From NCBI GenBank assembly GCA_014925825.1, contig JACGCK010000546.1, positions 1 to 16,449 on the forward strand: a DNA stretch of 16,449 bases, in the 5' to 3' direction. Under the pieces are notes generated by a model, which had not been told where the DNA came from, made no database searches, and was given only the letters and a program-made list of their open reading frames with translations. Source of the DNA: Pholiota molesta (lineage: Eukaryota > Basidiomycota > Agaricomycetes > Agaricales > Strophariaceae). Positions 1 to 9,488 of this stretch are shown one piece after another; the first letter of the stretch is position 1, and every line of letters starts with the position of its first letter. The position numbers and the translations under genes are program-made.

Positions 1-1103
1 AATATCAGTTTCTTCAGGATGAGAGCAAGATCTGAATGCACTAACGGGTTTCGGAGCAAGTGCGGCGACAGTGGAGCGGAGGAGCTCTTCCGTCTTGACG
101 CCTTCAATGAAGCACACATCAGCACCCGCGTCCGCGGCCAGTTTGAGACGGAGGACGGCTTCCTCCATTCCGAGAACTTGGGCTGAATCTGTACGGCCGA
201 TGATAACCTAAAACTTCATTGGTATCTGTGCATCGAGTCCTAATCGGAGATAGACATACGAAGTCTGAGCCTCCTGGTATCGAGTCGCGAGCAATGACGG
301 CCGCTCGGATCCTGGTGAGGAATCCTCACGAGAGACGACTTGTTTGCCCATGAGGTGACCGCATCGTTTGGTCTGGACTTGATCTTCGATGTGCATACCG
401 GCGACACCAGCGCTGACATATTGTCTGACGGTGCGGGCGACGTTCGCGGGCCCACCAAAGCTATAAATTTTTTATGAAAATCATGTCTGCTGTCAAGCTG
501 CACAACGACTTACCCTGTATCAGCGTCCGCGATGACTGGAACTGATGGCTGCAGGCTGCAAACCATTTGAGCGGCCTACCAGGTGGCATTTCAGTAAAAG
601 AAGGCTCAAATATAGTAGGGAATTTTACTTACGCCGACGAAATCATTCAAAGTGGCGATTGCAAGATCAGGTTGGCCCAATCGAGAAGCAGTAGTAGCAG
701 CACCACTTAAAGCATAAATTAAGAGACGTGCATTTGAACCTTTATGAAATGCCCAAACCTTTGATAGAGACAGTCAAATCCTGCCTCAAGGGCAACTCGA
801 GCGCTGATACCGTCGCAGATACCAGGAGCTACCTATTAGTAGTCAATTGTGAGATATTGGGCCCAATGCTGATTTATAAAAAGTACTTGCAATGATACCC
901 GGGCGTGCAAGCATTTGTCGCAAACGGGTTGAAGGATTATAAGACAAAGGGCCTTCGACGAAATTCTTGGGGTCCAGACGAGGGTTGTAGTAGACATTTG
1001 TGGGCTCCTCAACGGTGGTCTCCATGACATTCAAGTCAACGGGGGCAGCGTTTACTGGAGCAGCAACATTCTCGGTCTTGGAAAAGTAATCGAGACCTGG
1101 CAT
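1..1103 (-). CDS. PEP mutase / isocitrate lyase superfamily enzyme (oxaloacetate acetylhydrolase or methylisocitrate-lyase-like), 3' end off the window
   Basis: The encoded protein is a TIM-barrel enzyme of the superfamily that makes or breaks C-C or C-P bonds in oxaloacetate-like acids. Exons read on the minus strand are 1103-887, 828-759, 705-633, 575-514, 460-260 and 207-46; introns are 52-58 nt, and the next donor at 45 starts an intron that leaves the window. Visible motifs are PGICDGISARVALEAGFDC near residue 75, the metal-site motif ADADTGFGGP near 135, and HIEDQ..TKRCGH near 163-175, whose Cys (about 173) sits where the family has its catalytic Cys. The start MPGLDYF (ATG at 1103) is the first ATG after a pyrimidine-rich leader. 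The frame breaks once: at 321-322 (plus strand AA) one more A is needed to read SRE-x-FLTRIRAAVIARD; without it exon 5 ends in a wrong frame. Fungal relatives include oxaloacetate acetylhydrolase, the oxalate-forming enzyme, and PEP-mutase-like proteins of unknown substrate; the specificity residues do not let me choose. Confidence 0.88.
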
Positions 1104-1203
1104 TGTGTAGGGGTAGAAAAGGTGTGTTGGAGTGGATGAATGGGCAGTAGAGGTGAGAAAGCCGTAGAAACACTGATGGGCTTTCAAGTCAAAAACTCTC
1201 CTT

Positions 1204-1210
1204 CTTATAA
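1204..1210 (-). promoter_or_regulatory. TATA-like element of the PEP mutase-family gene
   Basis: On the minus strand this reads TTATAAG about 100 nt before the ATG at 1103, followed by a C/T-rich leader. Position and sequence fit a fungal core promoter; no experiment supports it. Confidence 0.35.
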
Positions 1211-1353
1211 GGCATTTGAGGATTGTTATCCACTTTCAGATTCTCGTTGTTTGGAGAATCGTAAGATGTAGATTTTCCTAATTCAGTATTATCGCTTCAC
1301 AGAGTAGATCTTTATTTAGCCTGGTCGAGGAAGTTGTTGACAAGGACATACCT

Positions 1354-1795
1354 CTATCCCACATACAAACGGAGATAGAAGCCCCGAGGGATGACACCGC
1401 AGATCCTGAAACGTTTGTTATCAAGTTTGAATCTCACAATCGTTGCATGGAGCGCAGATGGAACATGTGGATAGGTGGCTCAGAGGCTGATGAAGGTCTG
1501 AAAACGACTAAGACTATGAAGTTGCTATGGCGCTCATGAATGAGCTAGCAAGTTGTCTTTCTAACCGCAAACAAAGGATACTCACTTTGACGCATGGAAG
1601 GCTCTGATATACATACGGTATAACTTGGGTTCGGGCTTGACACCTTGACTATTCAACATTTCCGTGATACTAGTAGCCTTTGCTGAGAAAAAGGCAGATC
1701 TTCTTTCACAAACAGCAGTAAAACCCTTGGCACAGAAGCGGCGATAGAGTGGGTGAGTGGAATAGCGCAGCACGCAGCAGCGGTTCTGTTTCCAT
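1354..1795 (-). CDS. Possible small gene of about 68 residues, unrecognised
   Basis: I do not recognise this product. A consistent spliced model exists on the minus strand: exon 1795-1725 (starts METEPLLRAALF, ATG in an AAAATGG context), a 55-nt intron, exon 1669-1586 (contains KPEPKLYRMYIRAFHASK), then an exon at 1405-1354 ending RGFYLRLYVG and a TAG stop. The three exons total 207 nt, a multiple of three, with no base repair. The second intron would be 180 nt, long for this window; a version with an extra exon (1497 to about 1465) splits it into 88 and about 60 nt. Donor GTGAGT at 1585 is strong and GTTTTA at 1724 is weak. The LYR tripeptide followed by basic and aromatic residues recalls LYR-motif mitochondrial assembly factors, but the protein is short and this is only a hint. 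It could also be chance open frame. Confidence 0.32.
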
Positions 1796-2494
1796 TTTGG
1801 AGCAGTTGGCGTGAAATATACTTGATTATCTGCCTATCGTGTCGTGCTTCTGCTTTCCGGAGAAAAGGATCCGAGGGTATAGAGGATGCAGAATTTTAAA
1901 CTTTGTCCTGCGACGTGAATATACGCAATCAAGTATATTGAAGCACCGGCTGTAGAGAATTGCGATCGTACCCTGCGCCAGCCATTCATCGTTATAGCGC
2001 TAGGATATGAACAGGCCGAAAAGCATGTGGTTTCGGATGAATGGCTTCGATGGTTCCGAGATGCATATCTGATATGGACTATGGAGTTATACAACGAGAC
2101 AGATTGTCAGAGGGGGCAGGCGATTTTTTGGACGCGTTTGTTGGGCGGCTAATTTCATGCGCGTACCTGTACACCTTTGAGGATTTTCATATGCAATAGA
2201 TTAAGCCTTCGGAAGCTGGCTATGTCGTTCATCGTAAGAAACAATAGCATAGAAGATAAATGTCAGTGGTCGTCGATAACAGTACGCAGAAGACGAGAAT
2301 GTATCCGGCATGCGCCTCCTGAATCATTGTTTGGAATGAAGATAGATGATTCAGGCTCCTATTGGCGAGATTCGATTAGAACCATTAACTGGGAAGATAA
2401 CATAATGCCATTAGACAACATATATAGAGTGGGGGTGTAGTATGACTTGGCAGGCACCAGTGCGAAGGCCTATTGCAACAGCTCTTCGTGCACA
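1796..2494. other. Intergenic stretch, no supported gene
   Basis: About 700 nt between the possible small gene and the 3' end of the TMEM70-like gene. The open frames on either strand begin at non-ATG codons and show no protein pattern or coherent splice sites. It probably holds the 3' UTR of the TMEM70-like gene and promoter sequence. I see no repeat or RNA gene. Confidence 0.5.
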
Positions 2495-3433
2495 TTAAAA
2501 TATCTGAGCACCAATCATCGAGTTAGTACAGTCCGCATATTAAATGCGTGAGACGGGGACTGCTGCGCACCTAACCACATAGCCAACTTGGTGGCAAGTA
2601 CCATCGCCATCTTCACCCCATTTGACAATCCAGCGGCCGATGACCTCGCCCTTCTCGTTACGCGTCTCTGCGACCGTCTCTTCCTGTCCTGGTTCGGGAT
2701 GCACGTTTGTGCCCACGGCGTCTGTCCGGTTGGCAGTGAGATGAATCTTGTTTGCGAGCTCCCATTTTGCTAGTGGCCGTCTCGTTTCAATCAGAAACGA
2801 CGGGTCGTATACCTGTATACGGAAGAACGCCCATGAATTTCGTTCAAGAACGATATCTTACTGGATAATTCCATACCTTCGTCTTCAATGGGTGTAGCAG
2901 GAGTGTGTATGTCGTCATCTCTACTTCCTCGGCACTGCCAGGAGTATCTGGGCGGTAGCGGCGCATCACTGTCACATAGGGCTTCGCCGACCATGCGACG
3001 AGGGACGTGCTCAGAGCTGACGTTCCGAGCGCCAGTGTGGCTAATGCAAACCGCGCATTCATGGGGAGATTCGACTCGATTGCGAACAGAAATGGTGTTA
3101 GAAATGTTGAGAGACCAATTGATGAGAGAGAAAAGATCTTCAGGCGCCGGAACGCATTAGTTAGAGGTCCATGGTACACGAATGGGTCTTCGATGACGCG
3201 TGGTGTATCCGGGGTGGTTGCGGTTGAAGTGGAAAGATCAGCGTATATTTGTTGTTTAGATGGCGAATTGGAGAAACCGCGCGTCGAGAGTGGCTCCCAT
3301 CTTCGTGATACAGCCAATTTTTTCGAAACGGTGGCGGCGCAAATGCGACCCGTGCTAGCAGCAGTGTAGTCCGAGCATGGAGGCAGCTGTGCCCTCCAAG
3401 CCTGTTGCTTGTAATTCTGAGTGCCGATTGCAT
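2495..3433 (-). CDS. TMEM70/TMEM186/TMEM223-like mitochondrial membrane protein
   Basis: The product is probably a mitochondrial inner-membrane protein related to TMEM70, which helps assemble ATP synthase and complex I. Exons are 3433-2877, 2812-2576 and 2503-2495; introns are 64 and 72 nt, the second with a perfect TACTAAC branch site. After an Arg-rich mitochondrial presequence (MQSALRITSNRLGG) come VYHGPLTNAFRRLKIFSLSS, two hydrophobic stretches (about residues 95-115 and 122-142) joined by a short loop, and the C-terminal domain starting MTTYTLLLHPLKTKVYDPSF; the last exon adds only two residues. The frame breaks once in the run of six T at 3318-3323 (six A in the coding strand); seven would join the presequence to KKLAVSRRWE. 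The spliced length of 803 nt becomes 804 (267 residues) with that base. It is divergent from dynactin p25, with 187 nt between the two ATGs. The family call rests on the signature around the first membrane span; exact orthology is less sure. Confidence 0.75.
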
Positions 3434-3620
3434 CAGTAATGGCACGTCGCCTACAAAAGGGTGTTTTGAGTAAAAGAGAGGCGAAAGTAAGAGGCGAACC
3501 CGCTAGGCTACTCCGGACCAGTCCATATCAAATCCAAACAAGGCAGGTATTTCCGCATTGGGAACACACGCGCCGAGGCACTTGCCTTCAGCTTTCACCA
3601 TCATCTCGTCCATTGCCGTC

Positions 3621-4442
3621 ATGGAACCGCCTATATACTACTTAAAGGCCGAGTACATTGAAACTGTAAGTGCATCATCCGGTCATTGGGTAGTCTAGGG
3701 TTGTCAGTGCTAACACTCCACGGCAAACCAGGACACAGGAAACAAAGTGTCGCGCCGGGCAACTATTGCTGGCCCGCAGAACATCATCCTTGGAGGCAAG
3801 ACCATCATCTCCAGCGGAGCTATTATCCGTGGCGATCTGCGACGGACGGGCCCAGGGCACGCAGTAGTTATATCCCTTGGGAGATACTGTCTTGTTGGCG
3901 AAGGATGCGTTATGAGGTTGGTCTAGCTGGGCGCCGATGTGCTGCGATGATGGAGAACCTAAAGTTGACCATGTTGCTTGTTACTCAGGCCGCCATATAA
4001 GACATATCGCGGAAACTTCAACTACTACCCCATGAAAATCGGCGACCACGTTCACATTGGTGCGAACACGATCGTCGAGGCGGCGCAGATTGGGAACCAT
4101 GTCGAAATAGGCAAGAACTGTGTCATCGTACGTGGCCGTTATCTACCTTTACCTACCCCATTCCAAATTTTTATTCATGTGTTTTGTCGCCAGGGCAAAT
4201 TCACCATCATCAAAGACTGTGCTAAAATCGCCGACAACACTATTATACCCCCCAATACCGTTGTCCCTGCCCTGTCGCTCTTTTCTGGCTCTCCAGGTTT
4301 GCACTCAGTCACTCTGACATGTTAGGTCACTTCTAACCTACTTTATAGGCGATTTGCTGAAGACCTGCCCGAGTCAACGCAAGACATGGTTGAAGCGCAA
4401 ACAAAGCAATTTTATACGCGGTTCCAACCACTGGAGCGATGA
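3621..4442 (+). CDS. Dynactin subunit 5 (p25), left-handed beta-helix protein
   Basis: Dynactin p25 sits in the pointed-end complex of dynactin and helps dynein bind cargo such as early endosomes, which matters in long hyphae. Exons are 3621-3665, 3732-3916, 3989-4127, 4194-4296/4297 and 4349-4442. The protein starts MEPPIYYLKAEYIET and continues with hexapeptide-repeat beta-helix turns (ATIAGPQNIILGGKTIISS, GDHVHIGANTIVEAAQIG, GKNCVIGKFTIIKD) and the conserved end SLFSGSPGRFAEDLPEST. With one added base it is 188 residues, close to the 182 of the human protein. That base is needed exactly at the last exon junction: the exon must end CCAGG before a GT donor, but the sequence reads CCAGGTTTGC, one G short (4296-4297). 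As written, splicing gives 566 nt and a wrong-frame tail. A polyadenylation hexamer follows 85 nt after the stop. Confidence 0.9.
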
Positions 4443-4919
4443 GGCGGAAGATGCAGATTCGCTTTTACCCTATCCGCACAACACACATCGTGTAATGAAG
4501 GCAAGCTATCATTGTTCAAGATTCTGAATAAACATGTCACTGACTGTTTGTTTGCAAACCGCAGATTGTATCCGCTCACCTCCCTATGAATAGGACTACC
4601 GCCATCTAATCTAAGCATCTGCTTGCGAACACAATGTGACGACGGCGACGGTCCTCTGTTTCTTTTCACATTGGGCTAGGTGTGCCAGTGAGAAGGTGGG
4701 CATTATTATGTCAATTTTTATCTCATCGGGCCCATACCAGCCAGAAGAGGGTCAAAAGGGACGAGAAAAATGACCATGCTTTACCAATGATGGAACTATT
4801 GTACAATATGCTGCTACAAAATATCTACGATTATCAGAAGACCAACTATACCCACATTGATATTACAAAGTCACTACTACGCCCTCGTACTCCAAGAATA
4901 GTGCATTATACTCCCCATC
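4443..4919. other. Convergent 3' region between dynactin p25 and the F-box gene, no gene seen
   Basis: These 477 nt separate two stop codons that face each other and should hold both 3' UTRs. The short open frames here lack family features and ATG-based starts worth reporting. Confidence 0.6.
4527..4532 (+). terminator. AATAAA polyadenylation signal for dynactin p25
   Basis: An exact AATAAA hexamer lies 85 nt after the stop codon at 4442, a typical distance for cleavage and polyadenylation. Confidence 0.45.
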
Positions 4920-6657
4920 TCACGCATATGGAAGAGCAAACAATACCCCCCGTGTATCAAGCAGGGTAATCACACCTCTATGGTCATCAATCGACAGCCC
5001 ATACACATGGTCCAGCTCGATAAAGGGCGGCACCGCCAGCCGATGCACGGCGCACCTATCGAGCTCAGGATCCACCGCGACGAGCCGCAGCTCGAGGTGC
5101 GTGTCGAGGTCCATCACGAGGAGGACCGAGCGCCCCGAGTGCGAGAGGAGCATGAGCTTCCACGCCGAGTCGGGCGAGTCCTGCAGCGCACCCGGACGTT
5201 GGCGATCCATTTGGGCTCTAGCGTGAGCGCTCGCGCCGCCACCGCTCCCTCCTCTGCGGACAATACAGGCGCCCAAAAGCGGACCTGCATATTGCGCTCC
5301 CGCTATCGCTCCTGCCCTCGTTGTCCCAGGTCTCCTTCTCCATGGAATGCAGCGAGACCGCGGGACGCCGTACGCGTCGTTTGCGGAGAGCGCGCCCTCC
5401 GGCGTGAACGTATAGGGGGTGTTTTCCAGGTGGTGGTGGTTGCGCGCCTGTGGCATGGCAGCGTAGCGGTGGGCGGGACGTCGCGGTTGGCGTTGTGTGG
5501 GAGGGCGGCCCTGGGCACGAGGAAGACGTGGGACGTCAAGTTGTCCTCAAAGAGGATGAAGGTGTCGTCGTTGACCGTGGATGTGCCAGAGTGGGCGACG
5601 CCGAGAGCGAGGTCCTGGAGGAATGTAAATTGGGATGAAGCGTCAGCATGGAGCGGGGTCTGAATTTGGCTATGCGCACCTCGCGAAGAATGTCGGTTGT
5701 GATCAGCGTCTGCCGCGCGGTCGCGATGTTGACCGCGATGACACGGATGTACGCGTCCATGGGGGAATCGAGGTCCAGAGACGGAACACACTCGAGCGCG
5801 CCGATGTACTCCTTCGTCATGAAGATGGCCCAATGCGAAAGACCCGGCTTGAACGCGTACGCGAACGTGATCGTCAAACTGGGGCCTGCAGCCTCAGGCG
5901 CATCGTATTCGAGGCACACGACCATCACTCTGTTCAGTGAACTGCAAGCGGCATGAACATCACGTCTTCTATTTCTTTTGGCAGAACAGAAAACACGACT
6001 CACAACGAGAACTGCGACTCGGATACCAACAAGCCCATCCAGAACCTGCCCTCCGTCTGCTGCCCCGCACTGACATCCATGATGCGCCGCGCGACGTACA
6101 GACCCCGCGTCACCTGCCGTGCCGCGCCCACATCCCACACAACGAGCTCGCCCGTCAAGCGCGAGTGGAACACGTAGTACTCTGTGCCCGGCACCTGGAA
6201 GATCAGATCCAGCAGGCCCATGTCTCCGTTCGGCTCCTCCGCTAGTGTATCAGGCACCGAGAGCTCAACGGCCTTGATCGGGCCTACAACACGCAGCGGT
6301 GTAGGTTGCTCAGTGGTCCAGGTGCGCTGAAGGCGGTACGTGCGGCGCGCGATGCGCTTGAGATCCGCAAGCGTAAGCGCGGCGAGATCGGTGTGTGCGG
6401 GGCAGGCGATGGGGCGGCGGAGACGTTCAGAATGTAGAGCACGGATCCATAGGGCGCGCTTTTGCGCTATTGCATTGAAGGCACGGCAGACCTGGATTGC
6501 AAGTCAGCCGTGCTAGATGGCCGTCGATGTATGGTGATCGACATTCTTAATTGTTGCATCGACGTACCAAAGGAAAGATGAGCACATCAGCAAGCCCTTG
6601 GAATCCGAGAATGGCGAGCAGGATGTCATCTGGTAGCGACGACAAGTTCAGCTGCAT
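4920..6657 (-). CDS. F-box protein, about 534 residues, with five one-base frame breaks
   Basis: Probably a substrate-recognition subunit of an SCF ubiquitin ligase. The N-terminus carries a clear F-box: LSSLPDDILLAILGF (about residues 5-19) and PLVCRAFNAIAQKRALWIRA (about 29-48), where Skp1 would bind. Exons are 6657-6568, 6491-6004 and 5941-4920, with introns of 76 and 62 nt. The rest has the look of the beta-propeller-like C-terminal part common in large basidiomycete F-box families (VFHSRLTGELVVWDVGAARQ, HVFLVPRAALPHN, WKLMLLSHSGRSVLLVMDL, DDHRGVITLLDTRGVLFALP), but I cannot name the repeat class. The target is unknown. The last exon needs one extra base at five places, each beside an existing identical base: 5665-5667 (TTT), 5457-5458 (GG), 5358-5359 (CC), 5292-5293 (TT) and 5186 (G). 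With these the 1600-nt spliced sequence becomes 1605. Either five sequencing deletions lie here or the gene is decaying; intact splice sites and the conserved tail favour the former. Confidence 0.82.
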
Positions 6658-6990
6658 CCTTGTGGTGGTTGCAATAAGCGCTGCGGGCAAGCTGGGAGGA
6701 GTTGACGAACGAACAGTGGTCACTGGTTCTTGGGAGATTGGGCCCTGGGGCTACTGTCAGTGGTCACGTCGACTTCTGAATCCGAGCCACGACAATGACG
6801 AAGCTGGCACCACTGGTCTTCTCCCGCTGTCTGTTCCACTCCATTCGCGATCCTGAATCTCACATATGCGCCAGTTCATTGCGATCGTGTCCATAGGACT
6901 AAGCCAGCAATACTTGACGACTGAAAATATACGACTGAATTACTAGGCGCTGTTCTTTCGCTGTCTTTCCGTTCTTGTACCTGTTTTGCT

Positions 6991-7235
6991 ATTGATTGCA
7001 GCTGAATGTATTCGTAAACTTCTTTTTGGACATCGCTGTCTGACCTCCTGGTGGATCCTGTTCTTTTCTCCGCATCACCTGGTCACCCGCCGTCCCATTT
7101 CTCCGCCAGCGTTTAGCCTGAATTCTGGGCGCCATCATATACCGCGCATATAAGCTCGTTGCTCAAGTTCGCAACGACACAATAAATTACAGTCCAAACC
7201 CCCTCTTCCTAGCGTCCATTCTGGCATTGGTATGA
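6991..7235 (+). repeat. Tandem duplicate, copy 1: promoter and signal-peptide region of the galactanase (relic)
   Basis: This block matches 7242-7493 almost throughout with small indels. Shared landmarks are ATTGATTGC, ACTTCTTTTTGGACATC, GTGGATCCTG, CCCATTTCTCCGCCA, a TATA element followed by CTCGTTGCT, and CCCCTCTTC. The offset drifts from about 244 to 261 nt. The copy ends with 11 codons of signal-peptide sequence and a TGA stop. Confidence 0.8.
7200..7235 (+). pseudogene. Relic of a second GH53 signal peptide
   Basis: Codons 7200-7232 translate to PLFLASILALV, identical to residues 3-13 of the live galactanase, followed by a TGA at 7233. The position matching the live ATG (7455) no longer holds an ATG, and one extra C lies just before these codons. 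Five of the 11 codons differ from the live copy and all five changes are synonymous (TTA/CTA, GCA/GCG, TCT/TCC, CTC/CTG, GCC/GCA). No downstream GH53 sequence follows before copy 2 starts. Confidence 0.65.
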
Positions 7236-7241
7236 ACTGAA

Positions 7242-7493
7242 CATTGATTGCGGTATTGGCAACTTCTTTTTGGACATCACTGTCCGACCTCCCGTGGATC
7301 CTGCTCTTCTCTCACATCACCTGATCACCAGCCATCCCATTTCTCCGCCAACATATATGTTCTTCCTATTCCTATATGCCATGAACCACGCGTATAAAAC
7401 TCGTTGCTATTCGCAATGGCCCCAATAATTGCATCCCCATTGCGATCCTTTCAGATGATACCCCTCTTCTTAGCATCTATTCTCGCCTTGGTA
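7242..7493 (+). repeat. Tandem duplicate, copy 2: live promoter and start of the galactanase
   Basis: This is the second copy of the block at 6991-7235 and contains the working core promoter, the ATG at 7455 and the first 13 codons of the GH53 gene. Homology stops just after the GTA codon at 7491-7493. Confidence 0.8.
7393..7398 (+). promoter_or_regulatory. TATA box of the GH53 galactanase
   Basis: TATAAA lies 57 nt before the preferred ATG at 7455. An in-frame ATG at 7416 would lie only about 20 nt after it, probably before the transcription start, so 7455 is the better start. The duplicate block has the matching element CATATAAG at 7147-7154. Confidence 0.55.
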
Positions 7494-8813
7494 CCGTGGG
7501 CTAGTGCCCTCACATACCATGGCGCCGATTTCAGCTCGTTGGTCAACTCGAGCAGTCAGGCCTTGTGTACAAGGATGCAAGCTCGGCGAGCGGTGCGAAA
7601 TTCGAAACCATCCTCCACAATCATGGCACCAATCTAGCGCGCATCCGCGTGTGGACGAGCACCAGTAATTCAGACTACAGCCTGACCTACGGCCTGGCGC
7701 TGGCCAAGCGTGCGCAGGCCGCTGGGATGAATATTCTGGTTGACCTTCATTATAGCGATACCTGTAAGCACATGTCGCAATCGATTTTTTTCCATGGTTC
7801 TGTTGTAAACTAACACATCTGCGTAGGGGCTGATCCGGGAAAACAAGCCATTCCGAGTGGCTGGCCGACAGATCTGGCGGGTTTAAACACCCAAATCTAC
7901 ACGTAAGACACTTTTTCGACACCTAATCGCTCGTGCTGATGCAGGTCGCAGCTACACGACTAATCTCGTCAAGTCATTCACCGCACAAGGAACGCCTATC
8001 CAATTCATCGAGGTCAACTTACTGCAGGCTTTAAAATTCGGATGGCGCTGATACCCTCTTCGATATTTACAGATCGGAAATGAAATCAACGACGGCATAT
8101 TGTGGCCCACAGGCCGCATCTCCGTCAACGGCTACTCGCCCCTCTCTCAGCTCCTGCACTCCGCGGCGAGCGGTGTGCGCGCCGCATCCTCTTCCACCAA
8201 GATCGTCGTGCATCTCGCAAACGGTTGGGATGGCAGCTCCGTCAGCTCTTTCTACTCCAACATCTTCATCGCTGGCGAGTTCGCCACCAGCGACGTCGAC
8301 GTCATGGGCTTCTCGTTCTACCCGTTCTACGGTACCGGTGCCACGCTCTCTGCGCTCCAGTCAAGCTTGCAGGCTATGGTGACCAAGTATGGCAAGGTAT
8401 GTATGCTTTCCGTATCCTCATTTTATTTACGCGATTGCGGTGCTAATTTTTGGGGGGGTCTCTCTGTTGCTCAGGACGTTATGGTCGTCGAAACCGACTG
8501 GCCCGCGGTGTGCTCCGGCGTGACCCTCAGCAACACGGCCGTCCCCGTTTCAGCGGCGGGGCAGTCCACCTGGGTAGCGGATATCCGCAACGTGCTGTCG
8601 GCGATATCTGGTGGCCATGGTCTCGGGATCATCTACTGGGAACCCGGCTGGGTGGGCAATGCCAATCTTGGATCAAGTTGCTCGGTAAGTGCTCACCAAT
8701 AATGCATGCGTGGCACAAGACGTCTGGCTGATTCTTTTTTACAGGACAATCTCCTTGTCGATAGCACAGGGACGACACGCAGCAGTATCTCGATGTTCGC
8801 TAATTCCATGTAA
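7455..8813 (+). CDS. Secreted GH53 endo-beta-1,4-galactanase (arabinogalactan endo-hydrolase)
   Basis: The enzyme cleaves beta-1,4-galactan side chains of type I arabinogalactan in pectin, outside the cell. Exons are 7455-7763, 7827-7902, 7952-8012, 8073-8396, 8475-8684 and 8745-8813. The first 18 residues (MIPLFLASILALVPWASA) form a signal peptide. Family marks are LTYHGADFSSL at the mature start, ARIRVWTS, ILVDLHYSDTWADPGKQ, the acid/base Glu in IGNEIND (about residue 153), the nucleophile Glu in VVETDWP (about 263) and GIIYWEPGWV near the end. With one added base the protein is 349 residues, normal for fungal GH53. The break is at C7547: LVN must be followed by LEQSGLVYKD, which needs CC where one C is read. 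The spliced length of 1049 nt confirms that one base is lacking. It is divergent from the F-box gene, with about 800 nt including the tandem duplication between them. Confidence 0.93.
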
Positions 8814-8972
8814 AGGCGAACAGCTACTGGGTATTCGATACTGGTTGTAGCTGTAAAACTACTATCAAAAAGAACGAAATTTCTTCCCGTCAATGTATTT
8901 TACAGAGCAAGTTTACAATGTTTTCGGTCATGTTGGAAGTTCTTCCATTTATATTGTCCAGTTCCAAGAAAG
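8814..8972. other. 3' flank of the galactanase
   Basis: Short AT-rich spacer between the galactanase stop and a minus-strand coding candidate. I see no gene, repeat or clear polyadenylation hexamer. Confidence 0.5.
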
Positions 8973-9451
8973 TCATTGAACTTCCCTGCCTGAACGGGCC
9001 GGCGGTGTAGGCGATCTCTGGTTGGTGACTTCATCAGGTGTCTGCTCTCCCACTTCGCTGACGTGCATGATCCTCCACCCGACCACTGACCAGCTGCTTG
9101 AACATGAGATGAACATGACGTCGTTGCCAACATCATCGCTATTCATGATGAAGGTCACGACCATGTTAAAATTATCCGGAAACTTGCCATTGCAATTTGC
9201 AAAAGAGTCTTTTCAACGGACTGAATTAACGACACGTCTGAGTAAGTAACCTCTGCTTTGAGGATATCCATATCCTTTATTACGCAGGATTGACCTACAT
9301 TCTCCTCAACACCTTGCTGTATAGTTTCCCGAGATGTATTATGTTTATCGTATGCAAGATCTTCATACTTATATGGTTCAATGTTAATAGGTTTCAGATG
9401 TGAGGGACCATGAATCGTATCGCAGATTTTGGGGTACGGGTGCTCAAAATT
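8973..9451 (-). CDS. Unrecognised minus-strand coding candidate, 5' end not resolved
   Basis: I do not recognise this protein. Two long open segments join if one A is added to the AAAA run of the coding strand (plus strand T at 9210-9213). The upstream segment (9451-9214) reads hydrophilic, acidic protein such as KPINIEPYKYEDLAYDKH and QGVEENVGQSCVIKDMDI; the downstream segment (to the TGA at 8975-8973) reads NGKFPDNFNMVVTFIMNSDD, VMFISCSSSWSVVGWRIMHV and a Pro/Ser/Arg-rich tail. The required repair is of the same kind as in the recognised genes, which makes it more believable. A TGA at 9454-9452 precedes the segment and no ATG or splice acceptor marks its start, so upstream exons may be missing. 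It could be the 3' part of the candidate at 9489-9914 or a separate decayed gene. Confidence 0.35.
9264..9283 (+). repeat. 20-nt direct repeat, copy 1 of 2
   Basis: ATATCCATATCCTTTATTAC here and ATATCCATATCATTTATTAC at 10028-10047 agree at 19 of 20 bases. They bracket about 760 nt that includes the candidate gene at 9489-9914. No terminal inverted repeats or transposase were seen. Confidence 0.4.
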
Positions 9452-9488
9452 TCAGATGATCATTTTTACATGCATCCAACGCAACTTT

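Noticed and set aside
312..329. An 18-nt GTGAGG..CCAG stretch in the PEP mutase-family gene that could be read as an intron
   Set aside because: Too short to be spliced, and its removal would delete conserved residues; a missing base restores the full motif instead.
2177..2440. 87-codon plus-strand open frame
   Set aside because: Begins at a non-ATG codon, has no domain pattern and lies in AT-rich spacer.
4980..5663. 227-codon plus-strand open frame opposite the F-box gene
   Set aside because: Arg/His-rich translation typical of the antisense of GC-rich coding sequence; the minus strand has the F-box protein.
7416..7454. Earlier in-frame ATG (7416) for the galactanase
   Set aside because: It lies about 20 nt after the TATA box and would put 13 polar residues before the signal peptide; 7455 gives a standard signal peptide.
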